Part shown: positions 10,843-25,200 of the stretch, one piece after another
Numbering within the stretch: position 1 is the first letter of the stretch
Layout: each line of letters begins with the position of its first letter
Source: Alitta virens
Lineage: Eukaryota; Annelida; Polychaeta; Phyllodocida; Nereididae
Length of the DNA stretch: 64,000 nucleotides
NCBI GenBank assembly: GCA_932294295.1
Contig: OW028579.1
Span: 9,484,370-9,548,369, forward strand
Direction: 5' to 3'
The notes under the pieces: generated by a model
Seen by the model: the letters and a program-made list of their open reading frames with translations, nothing else
Told to the model about the DNA's origin: nothing
The model's database searches: none
Made by a program: the position numbers and the translations under genes

Positions 10843-13800
10843 GGACCTAACTTACTACATCATCGGCGCGGCCTGTGAGGCTGGCATCTCACTGCTAATT
10901 GCACTTCCTACATTTTTGTGTACTCTTGATAATTTAACTGTGTCACGTCGTTCCCTGACGCTACTATAGAGTATTTCACTTCGGTGTTGCGTTGTTGTCG
11001 TTTGTTTTCTTGTCAGCATCCGGGCTCTCTGCAACGGCCTTGACCCCGCTACGCACGAGTGCCCCACGTGGCTATCATAATGCATGCTTCATCCTCTGCC
11101 ACTCATTGGCTGTGCTAAGTTGGCCTAACTTACTACTTCATCGGCGCGGCCTGTGAGTCTGGCATCTCACTGCAAAGTGCACTTCCTACATGGCTGTGTA
11201 CTCTTGATAATTTAACTGTGCCACGTCGTTCCCTGACGCTACTATAGACTATTTCACTTCGGTGTTGCATTGTTGTCGTTCGTTTTCTTGTCAGCATCCT
11301 GGCTCTCTGCAAAGGCCTTGACCCCGCTACGCACGAGTGCCCCACGTGGCTATCATAATGCACGCTTCGTCCTCTGCCTCTCATTGGCTGTGCTAAGTGT
11401 ACTCAACTTACTACTTCATCGGCGCGGCCTGTGAGTCTGGCATCTCACTGCTAATTGCACTTCCTACATTTTTGTGTACTCTTGATAATTTAACTGTGCC
11501 ACGTCGTTCCCTGACGCTACTATTGACTATTTCACTTCGGTGTTGCATTGTTGTCGTTTGTTTTCTTGTCAGCATCCTGGCACTCTGCAATGGCCTTGAC
11601 CCCGCTACGCACGAGTGCCCCACGTGGCTATCATTATGCACGCTTCATCCTCTGCCTCTCATTGGCTGTGCTAAGTGGACCTAACTTACTACATCATCGG
11701 CGCGGCCTGTGAGTCTGGCATCTCACTGCTAATTGCACTTCCTACATTTTTGTGTACTCTTGATAATTTAACTGTGTCACGTCGTTCCCTGACGCTACTA
11801 TAGAGTATTTCACTTCGGTGTTGCGTTGTTGTCGTTTGTTTTCTTGTCAGCATCCGGGCTCTCTGCAACGGCCTTGACCCCGCTACGCACGAGTGCCCCA
11901 CGTGGCTATCATAATGCACGCTTCATCCTCTGCCACTCATTGGCTGTGCTAAGTTGGCCTAACTTACTACTTCATCGGCGCGGCCTGTGAGTCTGGCATC
12001 TCACTGCAAAGTGCACTTCCTACATGGCTGTGTACTCTTGATAATTTAACTGTGCCACGTCGTTCCCTGACGCTACTATAGAGTATTTCACTTCGGTGTT
12101 GCTTTGTTGTCGTTTGTTTTCTTGTCAGCATCCGGGCTCTCTGCAACGGCCTTGACCCCGCTACGCACGAGTGCCCCACGTGGCTATCATAATGCACGCT
12201 TCATCCTCTGCCTCTCATTGGCTGTGCTAAGTGGACCTAACTTACTACTTCATCGGCGCGGCCTGTGAGTCTGGCATCTCACTGCTAATTGCACTTCCTA
12301 CATTTTTGTGTACTCTTGATAATTTAACTGTGCCACGTCGTTCCCTGACGCTACTATAGAGTATTTCACTTCGGTGTTGCTTTGTTGTCGTTTGTTTTCT
12401 TGTCAGCATCCTGGCTCTCTGCAACGGCCTTGACCCCGCTACGCACGAGTGCCCCACGTGGCTATCATAATGCACGCTTCATCCTCTGCCTCTCATTGGC
12501 TGTGCTAAGTCGACCTAACTTACTACATCATCGGCGCGGCCTGTGAGTCTGGCATCTCACTGCTAATTGCACTTCCTACATTTTTGTGTACTCTTGATAA
12601 TTTAACTGTGCCACGTCGTTCCCTGACGCTACTATAGAGTATTTTACTTCGGTGTTGCTTTGTTGTCGTTTGTTTTCTTGTCAGCATCCTGGCTCTCTGC
12701 AACGGCCTTGACCCCGCTACGCACGAGTGCCCCACGTGGCTATCATAATGCACGCTTCATCCTCTGCCACTCATTGGCTGTGCTAAGTTGGCCTAACTTA
12801 CTACTTCATCGGCGCGGCCTGTGAGTCTGGCATCTCACTGCTAAGTGCACTTCCTACATGGCTGTGTACTCTTGATAATTTAACTGTGCCACGTCGTTCC
12901 CTGACGCTACTATAGACTATTTCACTTCGGTGTTGCTTTGTTGTCGTTTGTTTTCTTGTCAGCATTCTGGCTCTCTGCAACGGCCTTGACCCCGCTACAC
13001 ACGAGTGCCCCACGTGGCTATCATAATTCACGCTTCGTCCCCTGCCTCTCATTGGCTGTGCTAAGTGGACCTAACTTACTACATCATCGGCGCGGCCTGT
13101 GAGGCTGGCATCTCACTGCTAATTGCACTTCCTACATTTTTGTGTACTCTTGATAATTTAACTGTGTCACGTCGTTCCCTGACGCTACTATAGAGTATTT
13201 CACTTCGGTGTTGCGTTGTTGTCGTTTGTTTTCTTGTCAGCATCCGGGCTCTCTGCAACGGCCTTGACCCCGCTACGCACGAGTGCCCCACGTGGCTATC
13301 ATAATGCACGCTTCATCCTCTGCCACTCATTGGCTGTGCTAAGTTGGCCTAACTTACTACTTCATCGGCGCGGCCTGTGAGTCTGGCATCTCACTGCAAA
13401 GTGCACTTCCTACATGGCTGTGTACTCTTGATAATTTAACTGTGCCACGTCGTTCCCTGACGCTACTATAGACTATTTCACTTCGGTGTTGCATTGTTGT
13501 CGTTCGTTTTCTTGTCAGCATCCTGGCTCTCTGCAAAGGCTTTGACCCAGCTACGTACGAGTGCCCCACGTGGCTATCATAATGCACGCTTCGTCCTCTG
13601 CCTCTCATTGGCTGTGCTAAGTGTACTCAACTTACTACTTCATCGGCGCGGCCTGTGAGTCTGGCATCTCGCTGCTAATTGCACTTCCTACATTTTTGTG
13701 TACTCTTGATAATTTAACTGTGCCACGTCGTTCCCTGACGCTACTATTGACTATTTCACTTCGGTGTTGCATTGTTGTCGTTTGTTTTCTTGTCAGCATC

Positions 13801-14178
13801 CTGGCTCTCTGCAACGGCCTTGACCCCGCTACGCACGAGTGCCCCACGTGGCTATCATAATGCACGCTTCATCCTCTGCCTCTCATTGGCTGTGCTAAGT
13901 GGACCTTACTTACTACATCATCGGCGCGGCCTGTGAGTCTGGCATCTCACTGCTAAGTGCACTTCCTACATGGCTGTGTACTCTTGATAATTTAACTGTG
14001 CCACGTCGTTCCCTGACGCTACTTTAGACTATTTCACTTCGGTGTTGCATTGTTGTCGTTTGTTTTCTTGTCAGCATCCTGGCTCTCTGCAACGGCCTTG
14101 ACCCCGCTACGCACGAGTGCCCCACGTGGCTATCATAATTCACGCTTCGTCCCCTGCCTCTCATTGGCTGTGCTAAGT
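10843..14178. repeat. Central 12-monomer HOR, copy 1 (3336 bp)
   Basis: Monomers 40-51: A B C D E (H-position) I K A B H' J. The H-position monomer 45 is atypical: it has tatagag and gctttg instead of tattgac and gcattg, so it resembles I or E in its second half. Monomer 49 carries several private changes (gacccagctacgtacg), including two in the otherwise invariant block. GTCGAC lies at 12509-12514. Confidence 0.9.
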
Positions 14179-17100
14179 GGACCTAACTTACTACATCATC
14201 GGCGCGGCCTGTGAGGCTGGCATCTCACTGCTAATTGCACTTCCTACATTTTTGTGTACTCTTGATAATTTAACTGTGTCACGTCGTTCCCTGACGCTAC
14301 TATAGAGTATTTCACTTCGGTGTTGCGTTGTTGTCGTTTGTTTTCTTGTCAGCATCCGGGCTCTCTGCAACGGCCTTGACCCCGCTACGCACGAGTGCCC
14401 CACGTGGCTATCATAATGCACGCTTCATCCTCTGCCACTCATTGGCTGTGCTAAGTTGGCCTAACTTACTACTTCATCGGCGCGGCCTGTGAGTCTGGCA
14501 TCTCACTGCAAAGTGCACTTCCTACATGGCTGTGTACTCTTGATAATTTAACTGTGCCACGTCGTTCCCTGACGCTACTATAGACTATTTCACTTCGGTG
14601 TTGCATTGTTGTCGTTCGTTTTCTTGTCAGCATCCTGGCTCTCTGCAAAGGCCTTGACCCCGCTACGCACGAGTGCCCCACGTGGCTATCATAATGCACG
14701 CTTCGTCCTCTGCCTCTCATTGGCTGTGCTAAGTGTACTCAACTTACTACTTCATCGGCGCGGCCTGTGAGTCTGGCATCTCACTGCTAATTGCACTTCC
14801 TACATTTTTGTGTACTCTTGATAATTTAACTGTGCCACGTCGTTCCCTGACGCTACTATTGACTATTTCACTTCGGTGTTGCATTGTTGTCGTTTGTTTT
14901 CTTGTCAGCATCCTGGCACTCTGCAATGGCCTTGACCCCGCTACGCACGAGTGCCCCACGTGGCTATCATTATGCACGCTTCATCCTCTGCCTCTCATTG
15001 GCTGTGCTAAGTGGACCTAACTTACTACATCATCGGCGAGGCCTGTGAGTCTGGCATCTCACTGCTAATTGCACTTCCTACATTTTTGTCTACTCTTGAT
15101 AATTTAACTGTGTCACGTCGTTCCCTGACGTTACTATAGAGTATTTCACTTCGGTGTTGCGTTGTTGTCGTTTGTTTTCTTGTCAGCATCCGGGCTCTCT
15201 GCAACGGCCTTGACCCCGCTACGCACGAGTGCCCCACGTGGCTATCATAATGCACGCTTCATCCTCTGCCACTCATTGGCTGTGCTAAGTTGGCCTAACT
15301 TACTACTTCATCGGCGCGGCCTGTGAGTCTGGCATCTCACTGCAAAGTGCACTTCCTACATGGCTGTGTACTCTTGATAATTTAACTGTGCCACGTCGTT
15401 CCCTGACGCTACTATAGAGTATTTCACTTCGGTGTTGCTTTGTTGTCGTTTGTTTTCTTGTCAGCATCCGGGCTCTCTGCAACGGCCTTGACCCCGCTAC
15501 GCACGAGTGCCCCACGTGGCTATCATAATGCACGCTTCATCCTCTGCCTCTCATTGGCTGTGCTAAGTGGACCTAACTTACTACTTCATCGGCGCGGCCT
15601 GTGAGTCTGGCATCTCACTGCTAATTGCACTTCCTACATTTTTGTGTACTCTTGATAATTTAACTGTGCCACGTCGTTCCCTGACGCTACTATTGACTAT
15701 TTCACTTCGGTGTTGCATTGTTGTCGTTTGTTTTCTTGTCAGCATCCTGGCTCTCTGCAACGGCCTTGACCCCGCTACGCACGAGTGCCCCACGTGGCTA
15801 TCATAATGCACGCTTCATCCTCTGCCTCTCATTGGCTGTGCTAAGTCGACCTAACTTACTACATCATCGGCGCGGCCTGTGAGTCTGGCATCTCACTGCT
15901 AATTGCACTTCCTACATTTTTGTGTACTCTTGATAATTTAACTGTGCCACGTCGTTCCCTGACGCTACTATAGAGTATTTCACTTCGGTGTTGCTTTGTT
16001 GTCGTTTGTTTTCTTGTCAGCATCCTGGCTCTCTGCAACGGCCTTGACCCCGCTACGCACGAGTGCCCCACGTGGCTATCATAATGCACGCTTCATCCTC
16101 TGCCACTCATTGGCTGTGCTAAGTTGGCCTAACTTACTACTTCATCGGCGCGGCCTGTGAGTCTGGCATCTCACTGCTAAGTGCACTTCCTACATGGCTG
16201 TGTACTCTTGATAATTTAACTGTGCCACGTCGTTCCCTGACGCTACTATAGACTATTTCACTTCGGTGTTGCTTTGTTGTCGTTTGTTTTCTTGTCAGCA
16301 TTCTGGCTCTCTGCAACGGCCTTGACCCCGCTACGCACGAGTGCCCCACGTGGCTATCATAATTCACGCTTCGTCCCCTGCCTCTCATTGGCTGTGCTAA
16401 GTGGACCTAACTTACTACATCATCGGCGCGGCCTGTGAGGCTGGCATCTCACTGCTAATTGCACTTCCTACATTTTTGTGTACTCTTGATAATTTAACTG
16501 TGTCACGTCGTTCCCTGACGCTACTATAGAGTATTTCACTTCGGTGTTGCGTTGTTGTCGTTTGTTTTCTTGTCAGCATCCGGGCTCTCTGCAACGGCCT
16601 TGACCCCGCTACGCACGAGTGCCCCACGTGGCTATCATAATGCACGCTTCATCCTCTGCCACTCATTGGCTGTGCTAAGTGGACCTAACTTACTACTTCA
16701 TCGGCGCGGCCTGTGAGTCTGGCATCTCACTGCAAAGTGCACTTCCTACATGGCTGTGTACTCTTGATAATTTAACTGTGCCACGTCGTTCCCTGACGCT
16801 ACTATAGACTATTTCACTTCGGTGTTGCATTGTTGTCGTTCGTTTTCTTGTCAGCATCCTGGCTCTCTGCAAAGGCTTTGACCCCGCTACGCACGAGTGC
16901 CCCACGTGGCTATCATAATGCACGCTTCGTCCTCTGCCTCTCATTGGCTGTGCTAAGTGTACTCAACTTACTACTTCATCGGCGCGGCCTGTGAGTCTGG
17001 CATCTCACTGCTAATTGCACTTCCTACATTTTTGTGTACTCTTGATAATTTAACTGTGCCACGTCGTTCCCTGACGCTACTATTGACTATTTCACTTCGG

Positions 17101-17514
17101 TGTTGCATTGTTGTCGTTTGTTTTCTTGTCAGCATCCTGGCTCTCTGCAACGGCCTTGACCCCGCTACGCACGAGTGCCCCACGTGGCTATCATAATGCA
17201 CGCTTCATCCTCTGCCTCTCATTGGCTGTGCTAAGTGGACCTTACTTACTACATCATCGGCGCGGCCTGTGAGTCTGGCATCTCACTGCTAAGTGCACTT
17301 CCTACATGGCTGTGTACTCTTGATAATTTAACTGTGCCACGTCGTTCCCTGACGCTACTTTAGACTATTTCACTTCGGTGTTGCATTGTTGTCGTTTGTT
17401 TTCTTGTCAGCATCCTGGCTCTCTGCAACGGCCTTGACCCCGCTACGCACGAGTGCCCCACGTGGCTATCATAATTCACGCTTCGTCCCCTGCCTCTCAT
17501 TGGCTGTGCTAAGT
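14179..17514. repeat. Central 12-monomer HOR, copy 2 (canonical order)
   Basis: Monomers 52-63: A B C D E H I K A B H' J. Monomer 55 (D) has three private substitutions (ggcgagg, ttgtctactc, gacgttact), shared only with monomer 84 at +8062 bp. Monomer 61 (B) has the unusual leader gtggacc instead of gttggcc and a gcaaaggctttg variant, also copied at +8062 bp in monomer 90. First member of the 29-monomer duplication. Confidence 0.92.
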
Positions 17515-20016
17515 GGACCTAACTTACTACATCATCGGCGCGGCCTGTGAGGCTGGCATCTCACTGCTAATTGCACTTCCTACATTTTTGTGTACTCTTG
17601 ATAATTTAACTGTGTCACGTCGTTCCCTGACGCTACTATAGAGTATTTCACTTCGGTGTTGCGTTGTTGTCGTTTGTTTTCTTGTCAGCATCCGGGCTCT
17701 CTGCAACGGCCTTGACCCCGCTACGCACGAGTGCCCCACGTGGCTATCATAATGCACGCTTCATCCTCTGCCACTCATTGGCTGTGCTAAGTTGGCCTAA
17801 CTTACTACTTCATCGGCGCGGCCTGTGAGTCTGGCATCTCACTGCAAAGTGCACTTCCTACATGGCTGTGTACTCTTGATAATTTAACTGTGCCACGTCG
17901 TTCCCTGACGCTACTATAGACTATTTCACTTCGGTGTTGCATTGTTGTCGTTCGTTTTCTTGTCAGCATCCTGGCTCTCTGCAAAGGCCTTGACCCCGCT
18001 ACGCACGAGTGCCCCACGTGGCTATCATAATGCACGCTTCGTCCTCTGCCTCTCATTGGCTGTGCTAAGTGTACTCAACTTACTACTTCATCGGCGCGGC
18101 CTGTGAGTCTGGCATCTCACTGCTAATTGCACTTCCTACATTTTTGTGTACTCTTGATAATTTAACTGTGCCACGTCGTTCCCTGACGCTACTATTGACT
18201 ATTTCACTTCGGTGTTGCATTGTTGTCATTTGTTTTCTTGTCAGCATCCTGGCACTCTGCAATGGCCTTGACCCCGCTACGCACGAGTGCCCCACGTGGC
18301 TATCATTATGCACGCTTCATCCTCTGCCTCTCATTGGCTGTGCTAAGTGGACCTAACTTACTACATCATCGGCGCGGCCTGTGAGTCTCGCATCTCACTG
18401 CTAATTGCACTTCCTACATTTTTGTGTACTCTTGATAATTTAACTGTGTCACGTCGTTCCCTGACGCTACTATAGAGTATTTCACTTCGGTGTTGCGTTG
18501 TTGTCGTTTGTTTTCTTGTCAGCATCCGGGCTCTCTGCAACGGCCTTGACCCCGCTACGCACGAGTGCCCCACGTGGCTATCATAATGCACGCTTCATCC
18601 TCTGCCACTCATTGGCTGTGCTAAGTTGGCCTAACTTACTACTTCATCGGCGCGGCCTGTGAGTCTGGCATCTCACTGCAAAGTGCACTTCCTACATGGC
18701 TGTGTACTCTTGATAATTTAACTGTGCCACGTCGTTCCCTGACGCTACTATAGAGTATTTCACTTCGGTGTTGCTTTGTTGTCGTTTGTTTTCTTGTCAG
18801 CATCCGGGCTCTCTGCAACGGCCTTGACCCCGCTACGCACGAGTGCCCCACGTGGCTATCATAATGCACGCTTCATCCTCTGCCTCTCATTGGCTGTGCT
18901 AAGTGGACCTAACTTACTACTTCATCGGCGCGGCCTGTGAGTCTGGCATCTCACTGCTAATTGCACTTCCTACATTTTTGTGTACTCTTGATAATTTAAC
19001 TGTGCCACGTCGTTCCCTGACGCTACTATAGACTATTTCACTTCGGTGTTGCATTGTTGTCGTTCGTTTTCTTGTCAGCATCCTGGCTCTCTGCAAAGGC
19101 CTTGACCCCGCTACGCACGAGTGCCCCACGTGGCTATCATAATGCACGCTTCGTCCTCTGCCTCTCATTGGCTGTGCTAAGTGTACTCAACTTACTACTT
19201 CATCGGCGCGGCCTGTGAGTCTGGCATCTCACTGCTAATTGCACTTCCTACATTTTTGTGTACTCTTGATAATTTAACTGTGCCACGTCGTTCCCTGACG
19301 CTACTATAGACTATTTCACTTCGGTGTTGCATTGTTGTCGTTCGTTTTCTTGTCAGCATCCTGGCTCTCTGCAAAGGCTTTGACCCCGCTACGCACGAGT
19401 GCCCCACGTGGCTATCATAATGCACGCTTCGTCCTCTGCCTCTCATTGGCTGTGCTAAGTGTACTCAACTTACTACTTCATCGGCGCGGCCTGTGAGTCT
19501 GGCATCTCACTGCTAATTGCACTTCCTACATTTTTGTGTACTCTTGATAATTTAACTGTGCCACGTCGTTCCCTGACGCTACTATTGACTATTTCACTTC
19601 GGTGTTGCATTGTTGTCGTTTGTTTTCTTGTCAGCATCCTGGCTCTCTGCAACGGCCTTGACCCCGCTACGCACGAGTGCCCCACGTGGCTATCATAATG
19701 CACGCTTCATCCTCTGCCTCTCATTGGCTGTGCTAAGTGGACCTTACTTACTACATCATCGGCGCGGCCTGTGAGTCTGGCATCTCACTGCTAAGTGCAC
19801 TTCCTACATGGCTGTGTACTCTTGATAATTTAACTGTGCCACGTCGTTCCCTGACGCTACTTTAGACTATTTCACTTCGGTGTTGCATTGTTGTCGTTTG
19901 TTTTCTTGTCAGCATCCTGGCTCTCTGCAACGGCCTTGACCCCGCTACGCACGAGTGCCCCACGTGGCTATCATAATTCACGCTTCGTCCCCTGCCTCTC
20001 ATTGGCTGTGCTAAGT
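17515..20016. repeat. 9-monomer HOR derivative (A B C D E L L H' J)
   Basis: Monomers 64-72, 2502 bp. H I K A B of the 12-mer is replaced by two L hybrids. Monomer 66 (C) carries gtcattt (A at 18228) instead of gtcgttt, a variant that spreads through later C copies. Monomer 67 has a private gagtctcgc not found in its duplicate, monomer 96. Confidence 0.9.
18905..19460. repeat. Two L hybrid monomers (H/B and H'/B)
   Basis: Both monomers have an H-type first part (aattgcac, catttttg) and a B-type second part (tatagac, cgttcg, gcaaagg, cgtcctctg). In monomer 69 the switch lies between the catttttg marker ending at 18980 and the tatag marker at 19030. Monomer 70 starts gtactcaac (H') and carries the gcaaaggctttg B variant. 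A copy of the pair is at 26967-27522, and the second L alone is at 30859-31136. Confidence 0.85.
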
Positions 20017-22240
20017 GGACCTAACTTACTACATCATCGGCGCGGCCTGTGAGGCTGGCATCTCACTGCTAATTGCACTTCCTACATTTTTGTGTACTCT
20101 TGATAATTTAACTGTGTCACGTCGTTCCCTGACGCTACTATAGAGTATTTCACTTCGGTGTTGCGTTGTTGTCGTTTGTTTTCTTGTCAGCATCCGGGCT
20201 CTCTGCAACGGCCTTGACCCCGCTACGCACGAGTGCCCCACGTGGCTATCATAATGCACGCTTCATCCTCTGCCACTCATTGGCTGTGCTAAGTTGGCCT
20301 AACTTACTACTTCATCGGCGCGGCCTGTGAGTCTGGCATCTCACTGCAAAGTGCACTTCCTACATGGCTGTGTACTCTTGATAATTTAACTGTGCCACGT
20401 CGTTCCCTGACGCTACTATAGACTATTTCACTTCGGTGTTGCATTGTTGTCGTTCGTTTTCTTGTCAGCATCCTGGCTCTCTGCAAAGGCCTTGACCCCG
20501 CTACGCACGAGTGCCCCACGTGGCTATCATAATGCACGCTTCGTCCTCTGCCTCTCATTGGCTGTGCTAAGTGTACTCAACTTACTACTTCATCGGTGCG
20601 GCCTGTGAGTCTGGCATCTCACTGCTAATTGCACTTCCTACATTTTTGTGTACTCTTGATAATTTAACTGTGCCACGTCGTTCCCTGACGCTACTATTGA
20701 CTATTTCACTTCGGTGTTGCATTGTTGTCATTTGTTTTCTTGTCAGCATCCTGGCACTCTGCAATGGCCTTGACCCCGCTACGCACGAGTGCCCCACGTG
20801 GCTATCATTATGCACGCTTCATCCTCTGCCTCTCATTGGCTGTGCTAAGTGGACCTAACTTACTACATCATCGGCGCGGCCTGTGAGTCTGGCATCTCAC
20901 TGCTAATTGCACTTCCTACATTTTTGTGTACTCTTGATAATTTAACTGTGTCACGTCGTTCCCTGACGCTACTATAGAGTATTTCACTTCGGTGTTGCGT
21001 TGTTGTCGTTTGTTTTCTTGTCAGCATCCGGGCTCTCTGCAACGGCCTTGACCCCGCTACGCACGAGTGCCCCACGTGGCTATCATAATGCACGCTTCAT
21101 CCTCTGCCACTCATTGGCTGTGCTAAGTTGGCCTAACTTACTACTTCATCGGCGCGGCCTGTGAGTCTGGCATCTCACTGCAAAGTGCACTTCCTACATG
21201 GCTGTGTACTCTTGATAATTTAACTGTGCCACGTCGTTCCCTGACGCTACTATAGAGTATTTCACTTCGGTGTTGCTTTGTTGTCGTTTGTTTTCTTGTC
21301 AGCATCCGGGCTCTCTGCAACGGCCTTGACCCCGCTACGCACGAGTGCCCCACGTGGCTATCATAATGCACGCTTCATCCTCTGCCTCTCATTGGCTGTG
21401 CTAAGTGGACCTAACTTACTACTTCATCGGCGCGGCCTGTGAGTCTGGCATCTCACTGCTAATTGCACTTCCTACATTTTTGTGTACTCTTGATAATTTA
21501 ACTGTGCCACGTCGTTCCCTGACGCTACTATTGACTATTTCACTTCGGTGTTGCATTGTTGTCGTTTGTTTTCTTGTCAGCATCCTGGCTCTCTGCAACG
21601 GCCTTGACCCCGCTACGCACGAGTGCCCCACGTGGCTATCATAATGCACGCTTCATCCTCTGCCTCTCATTGGCTGTGCTAAGTCGACCTAACTTACTAC
21701 ATCATCGGCGCGGCCTGTGAGTCTGGCATCTCACTGCTAATTGCACTTCCTACATTTTTGTGTACTCTTGATAATTTAACTGTGCCACGTCGTTCCCTGA
21801 CGCTACTATAGAGTATTTCACTTCGGTGTTGCTTTGTTGTCGTTTGTTTTCTTGTCAGCATCCTGGCTCTCTGCAACGGCCTTGACCCCGCTACGCACGA
21901 GTGCCCCACGTGGCTATCATAATGCACGCTTCATCCTCTGCCTCTCATTGGCTGTGCTAAGTGGACCTTACTTACTACATCATCGGCGCGGCCTGTGAGT
22001 CTGGCATCTCACTGCTAAGTGCACTTCCTACATGGCTGTGTACTCTTGATAATTTAACTGTGCCACGTCGTTCCCTGACGCTACTTTAGACTATTTCACT
22101 TCGGTGTTGCATTGTTGTCGTTTGTTTTCTTGTCAGCATCCTGGCTCTCTGCAACGGCCTTGACCCCGCTACGCACGAGTGCCCCACGTGGCTATCATAA
22201 TTCACGCTTCGTCCCCTGCCTCTCATTGGCTGTGCTAAGT
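20017..22240. repeat. 8-monomer HOR derivative (A B C D E H I/H' J)
   Basis: Monomers 73-80, 2224 bp. The unit jumps from I to J and lacks K A B H'. Its seventh monomer is an I/H' hybrid, described separately, which makes this unit the junction of the 29-monomer tandem duplication. Monomer 75 has a private catcggtgcgg absent from its duplicate, monomer 104. Confidence 0.9.
21685..21962. repeat. I/H' hybrid monomer: breakpoint of the 8062-bp duplication
   Basis: Monomer 79 starts as type I (GTCGAC at 21683-21688 across its start, tatagag, gctttg at 21831) but ends as type H' (tgcctctcatt at 21939-21949, then ggaccttact opening a J). An ordinary I ends tgccactcatt and is followed by K. The switch therefore lies between 21834 and 21942, a tract identical in I and H'. 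This is the structure expected from unequal exchange between an I monomer and the H' monomer 29 positions upstream (monomer 50). Confidence 0.85.
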
Positions 22241-25200
22241 GGACCTAACTTACTACATCATCGGCGCGGCCTGTGAGGCTGGCATCTCACTGCTAATTGC
22301 ACTTCCTACATTTTTGTGTACTCTTGATAATTTAACTGTGTCACGTCGTTCCCTGACGCTACTATAGAGTATTTCACTTCGGTGTTGCGTTGTTGTCGTT
22401 TGTTTTCTTGTCAGCATCCGGGCTCTCTGCAACGGCCTTGACCCCGCTACGCACGAGTGCCCCACGTGGCTATCATAATGCACGCTTCATCCTCTGCCAC
22501 TCATTGGCTGTGCTAAGTTGGCCTAACTTACTACTTCATCGGCGCGGCCTGTGAGTCTGGCATCTCACTGCAAAGTGCACTTCCTACATGGCTGTGTACT
22601 CTTGATAATTTAACTGTGCCACGTCGTTCCCTGACGCTACTATAGACTATTTCACTTCGGTGTTGCATTGTTGTCGTTCGTTTTCTTGTCAGCATCCTGG
22701 CTCTCTGCAAAGGCCTTGACCCCGCTACGCACGAGTGCCCCACGTGGCTATCATAATGCACGCTTCGTCCTCTGCCTCTCATTGGCTGTGCTAAGTGTAC
22801 TCAACTTACTACTTCATCGGCGCGGCCTGTGAGTCTGGCATCTCACTGCTAATTGCACTTCCTACATTTTTGTGTACTCTTGATAATTTAACTGTGCCAC
22901 GTCGTTCCCTGACGCTACTATTGACTATTTCACTTCGGTGTTGCATTGTTGTCGTTTGTTTTCTTGTCAGCATCCTGGCACTCTGCAATGGCCTTGACCC
23001 CGCTACGCACGAGTGCCCCACGTGGCTATCATTATGCACGCTTCATCCTCTGCCTCTCATTGGCTGTGCTAAGTGGACCTAACTTACTACATCATCGGCG
23101 AGGCCTGTGAGTCTGGCATCTCACTGCTAATTGCACTTCCTACATTTTTGTCTACTCTTGATAATTTAACTGTGTCACGTCGTTCCCTGACGTTACTATA
23201 GAGTATTTCACTTCGGTGTTGCGTTGTTGTCGTTTGTTTTCTTGTCAGCATCCGGGCTCTCTGCAACGGCCTTGACCCCGCTACGCACGAGTGCCCCACG
23301 TGGCTATCATAATGCACGCTTCATCCTCTGCCACTCATTGGCTGTGCTAAGTTGGCCTAACTTACTACTTCATCGGCGCGGCCTGTGAGTCTGGCATCTC
23401 ACTGCAAAGTGCACTTCCTACATGGCTGTGTACTCTTGATAATTTAACTGTGCCACGTCGTTCCCTGACGCTACTATAGAGTATTTCACTTCGGTGTTGC
23501 TTTGTTGTCGTTTGTTTTCTTGTCAGCATCCGGGCTCTCTGCAACGGCCTTGACCCCGCTACGCACGAGTGCCCCACGTGGCTATCATAATGCACGCTTC
23601 ATCCTCTGCCTCTCATTGGCTGTGCTAAGTGGACCTAACTTACTACTTCATCGGCGCGGCCTGTGAGTCTGGCATCTCACTGCTAATTGCACTTCCTACA
23701 TTTTTGTGTACTCTTGATAATTTAACTGTGCCACGTCGTTCCCTGACGCTACTATTGACTATTTCACTTCGGTGTTGCATTGTTGTCGTTTGTTTTCTTG
23801 TCAGCATCCTGGCTCTCTGCAACGGCCTTGACCCCGCTACGCACGAGTGCCCCACGTGGCTATCATAATGCACGCTTCATCCTCTGCCTCTCATTGGCTG
23901 TGCTAAGTCGACCTAACTTACTACATCATCGGCGCGGCCTGTGAGTCTGGCATCTCACTGCTAATTGCACTTCCTACATTTTTGTGTACTCTTGATAATT
24001 TAACTGTGCCACGTCGTTCCCTGACGCTACTATAGAGTATTTCACTTCGGTGTTGCTTTGTTGTCGTTTGTTTTCTTGTCAGCATCCTGGCTCTCTGCAA
24101 CGGCCTTGACCCCGCTACGCACGAGTGCCCCACGTGGCTATCATAATGCACGCTTCATCCTCTGCCACTCATTGGCTGTGCTAAGTTGGCCTAACTTACT
24201 ACTTCATCGGCGCGGCCTGTGAGTCTGGCATCTCACTGCTAAGTGCACTTCCTACATGGCTGTGTACTCTTGATAATTTAACTGTGCCACGTCGTTCCCT
24301 GACGCTACTATAGACTATTTCACTTCGGTGTTGCTTTGTTGTCGTTTGTTTTCTTGTCAGCATTCTGGCTCTCTGCAACGGCCTTGACCCCGCTACGCAC
24401 GAGTGCCCCACGTGGCTATCATAATTCACGCTTCGTCCCCTGCCTCTCATTGGCTGTGCTAAGTGGACCTAACTTACTACATCATCGGCGCGGCCTGTGA
24501 GGCTGGCATCTCACTGCTAATTGCACTTCCTACATTTTTGTGTACTCTTGATAATTTAACTGTGTCACGTCGTTCCCTGACGCTACTATAGAGTATTTCA
24601 CTTCGGTGTTGCGTTGTTGTCGTTTGTTTTCTTGTCAGCATCCGGGCTCTCTGCAACGGCCTTGACCCCGCTACGCACGAGTGCCCCACGTGGCTATCAT
24701 AATGCACGCTTCATCCTCTGCCACTCATTGGCTGTGCTAAGTGGACCTAACTTACTACTTCATCGGCGCGGCCTGTGAGTCTGGCATCTCACTGCAAAGT
24801 GCACTTCCTACATGGCTGTGTACTCTTGATAATTTAACTGTGCCACGTCGTTCCCTGACGCTACTATAGACTATTTCACTTCGGTGTTGCATTGTTGTCG
24901 TTCGTTTTCTTGTCAGCATCCTGGCTCTCTGCAAAGGCTTTGACCCCGCTACGCACGAGTGCCCCACGTGGCTATCATAATGCACGCTTCGTCCTCTGCC
25001 TCTCATTGGCTGTGCTAAGTGTACTCAACTTACTACTTCATCGGCGCGGCCTGTGAGTCTGGCATCTCACTGCTAATTGCACTTCCTACATTTTTGTGTA
25101 CTCTTGATAATTTAACTGTGCCACGTCGTTCCCTGACGCTACTATTGACTATTTCACTTCGGTGTTGCATTGTTGTCGTTTGTTTTCTTGTCAGCATCCT

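Larger units (their letters stand above)
13826..21887. repeat. 29-monomer segmental duplication, copy 1 (8062 bp)
   Basis: Spans from mid-monomer 50 to mid-monomer 79; the exact edge is uncertain by about 54 bp each way because the breakpoint tract is identical in both parents. The content matches copy 2 (21888-29949) monomer for monomer, including three private substitutions in monomers 55/84, the odd leader in monomers 61/90, the L-L pair in 69-70/98-99 and the gtcattt variant in 66/95 and 75/104. Only a few private differences between the copies were seen, which suggests a recent event. Confidence 0.87.
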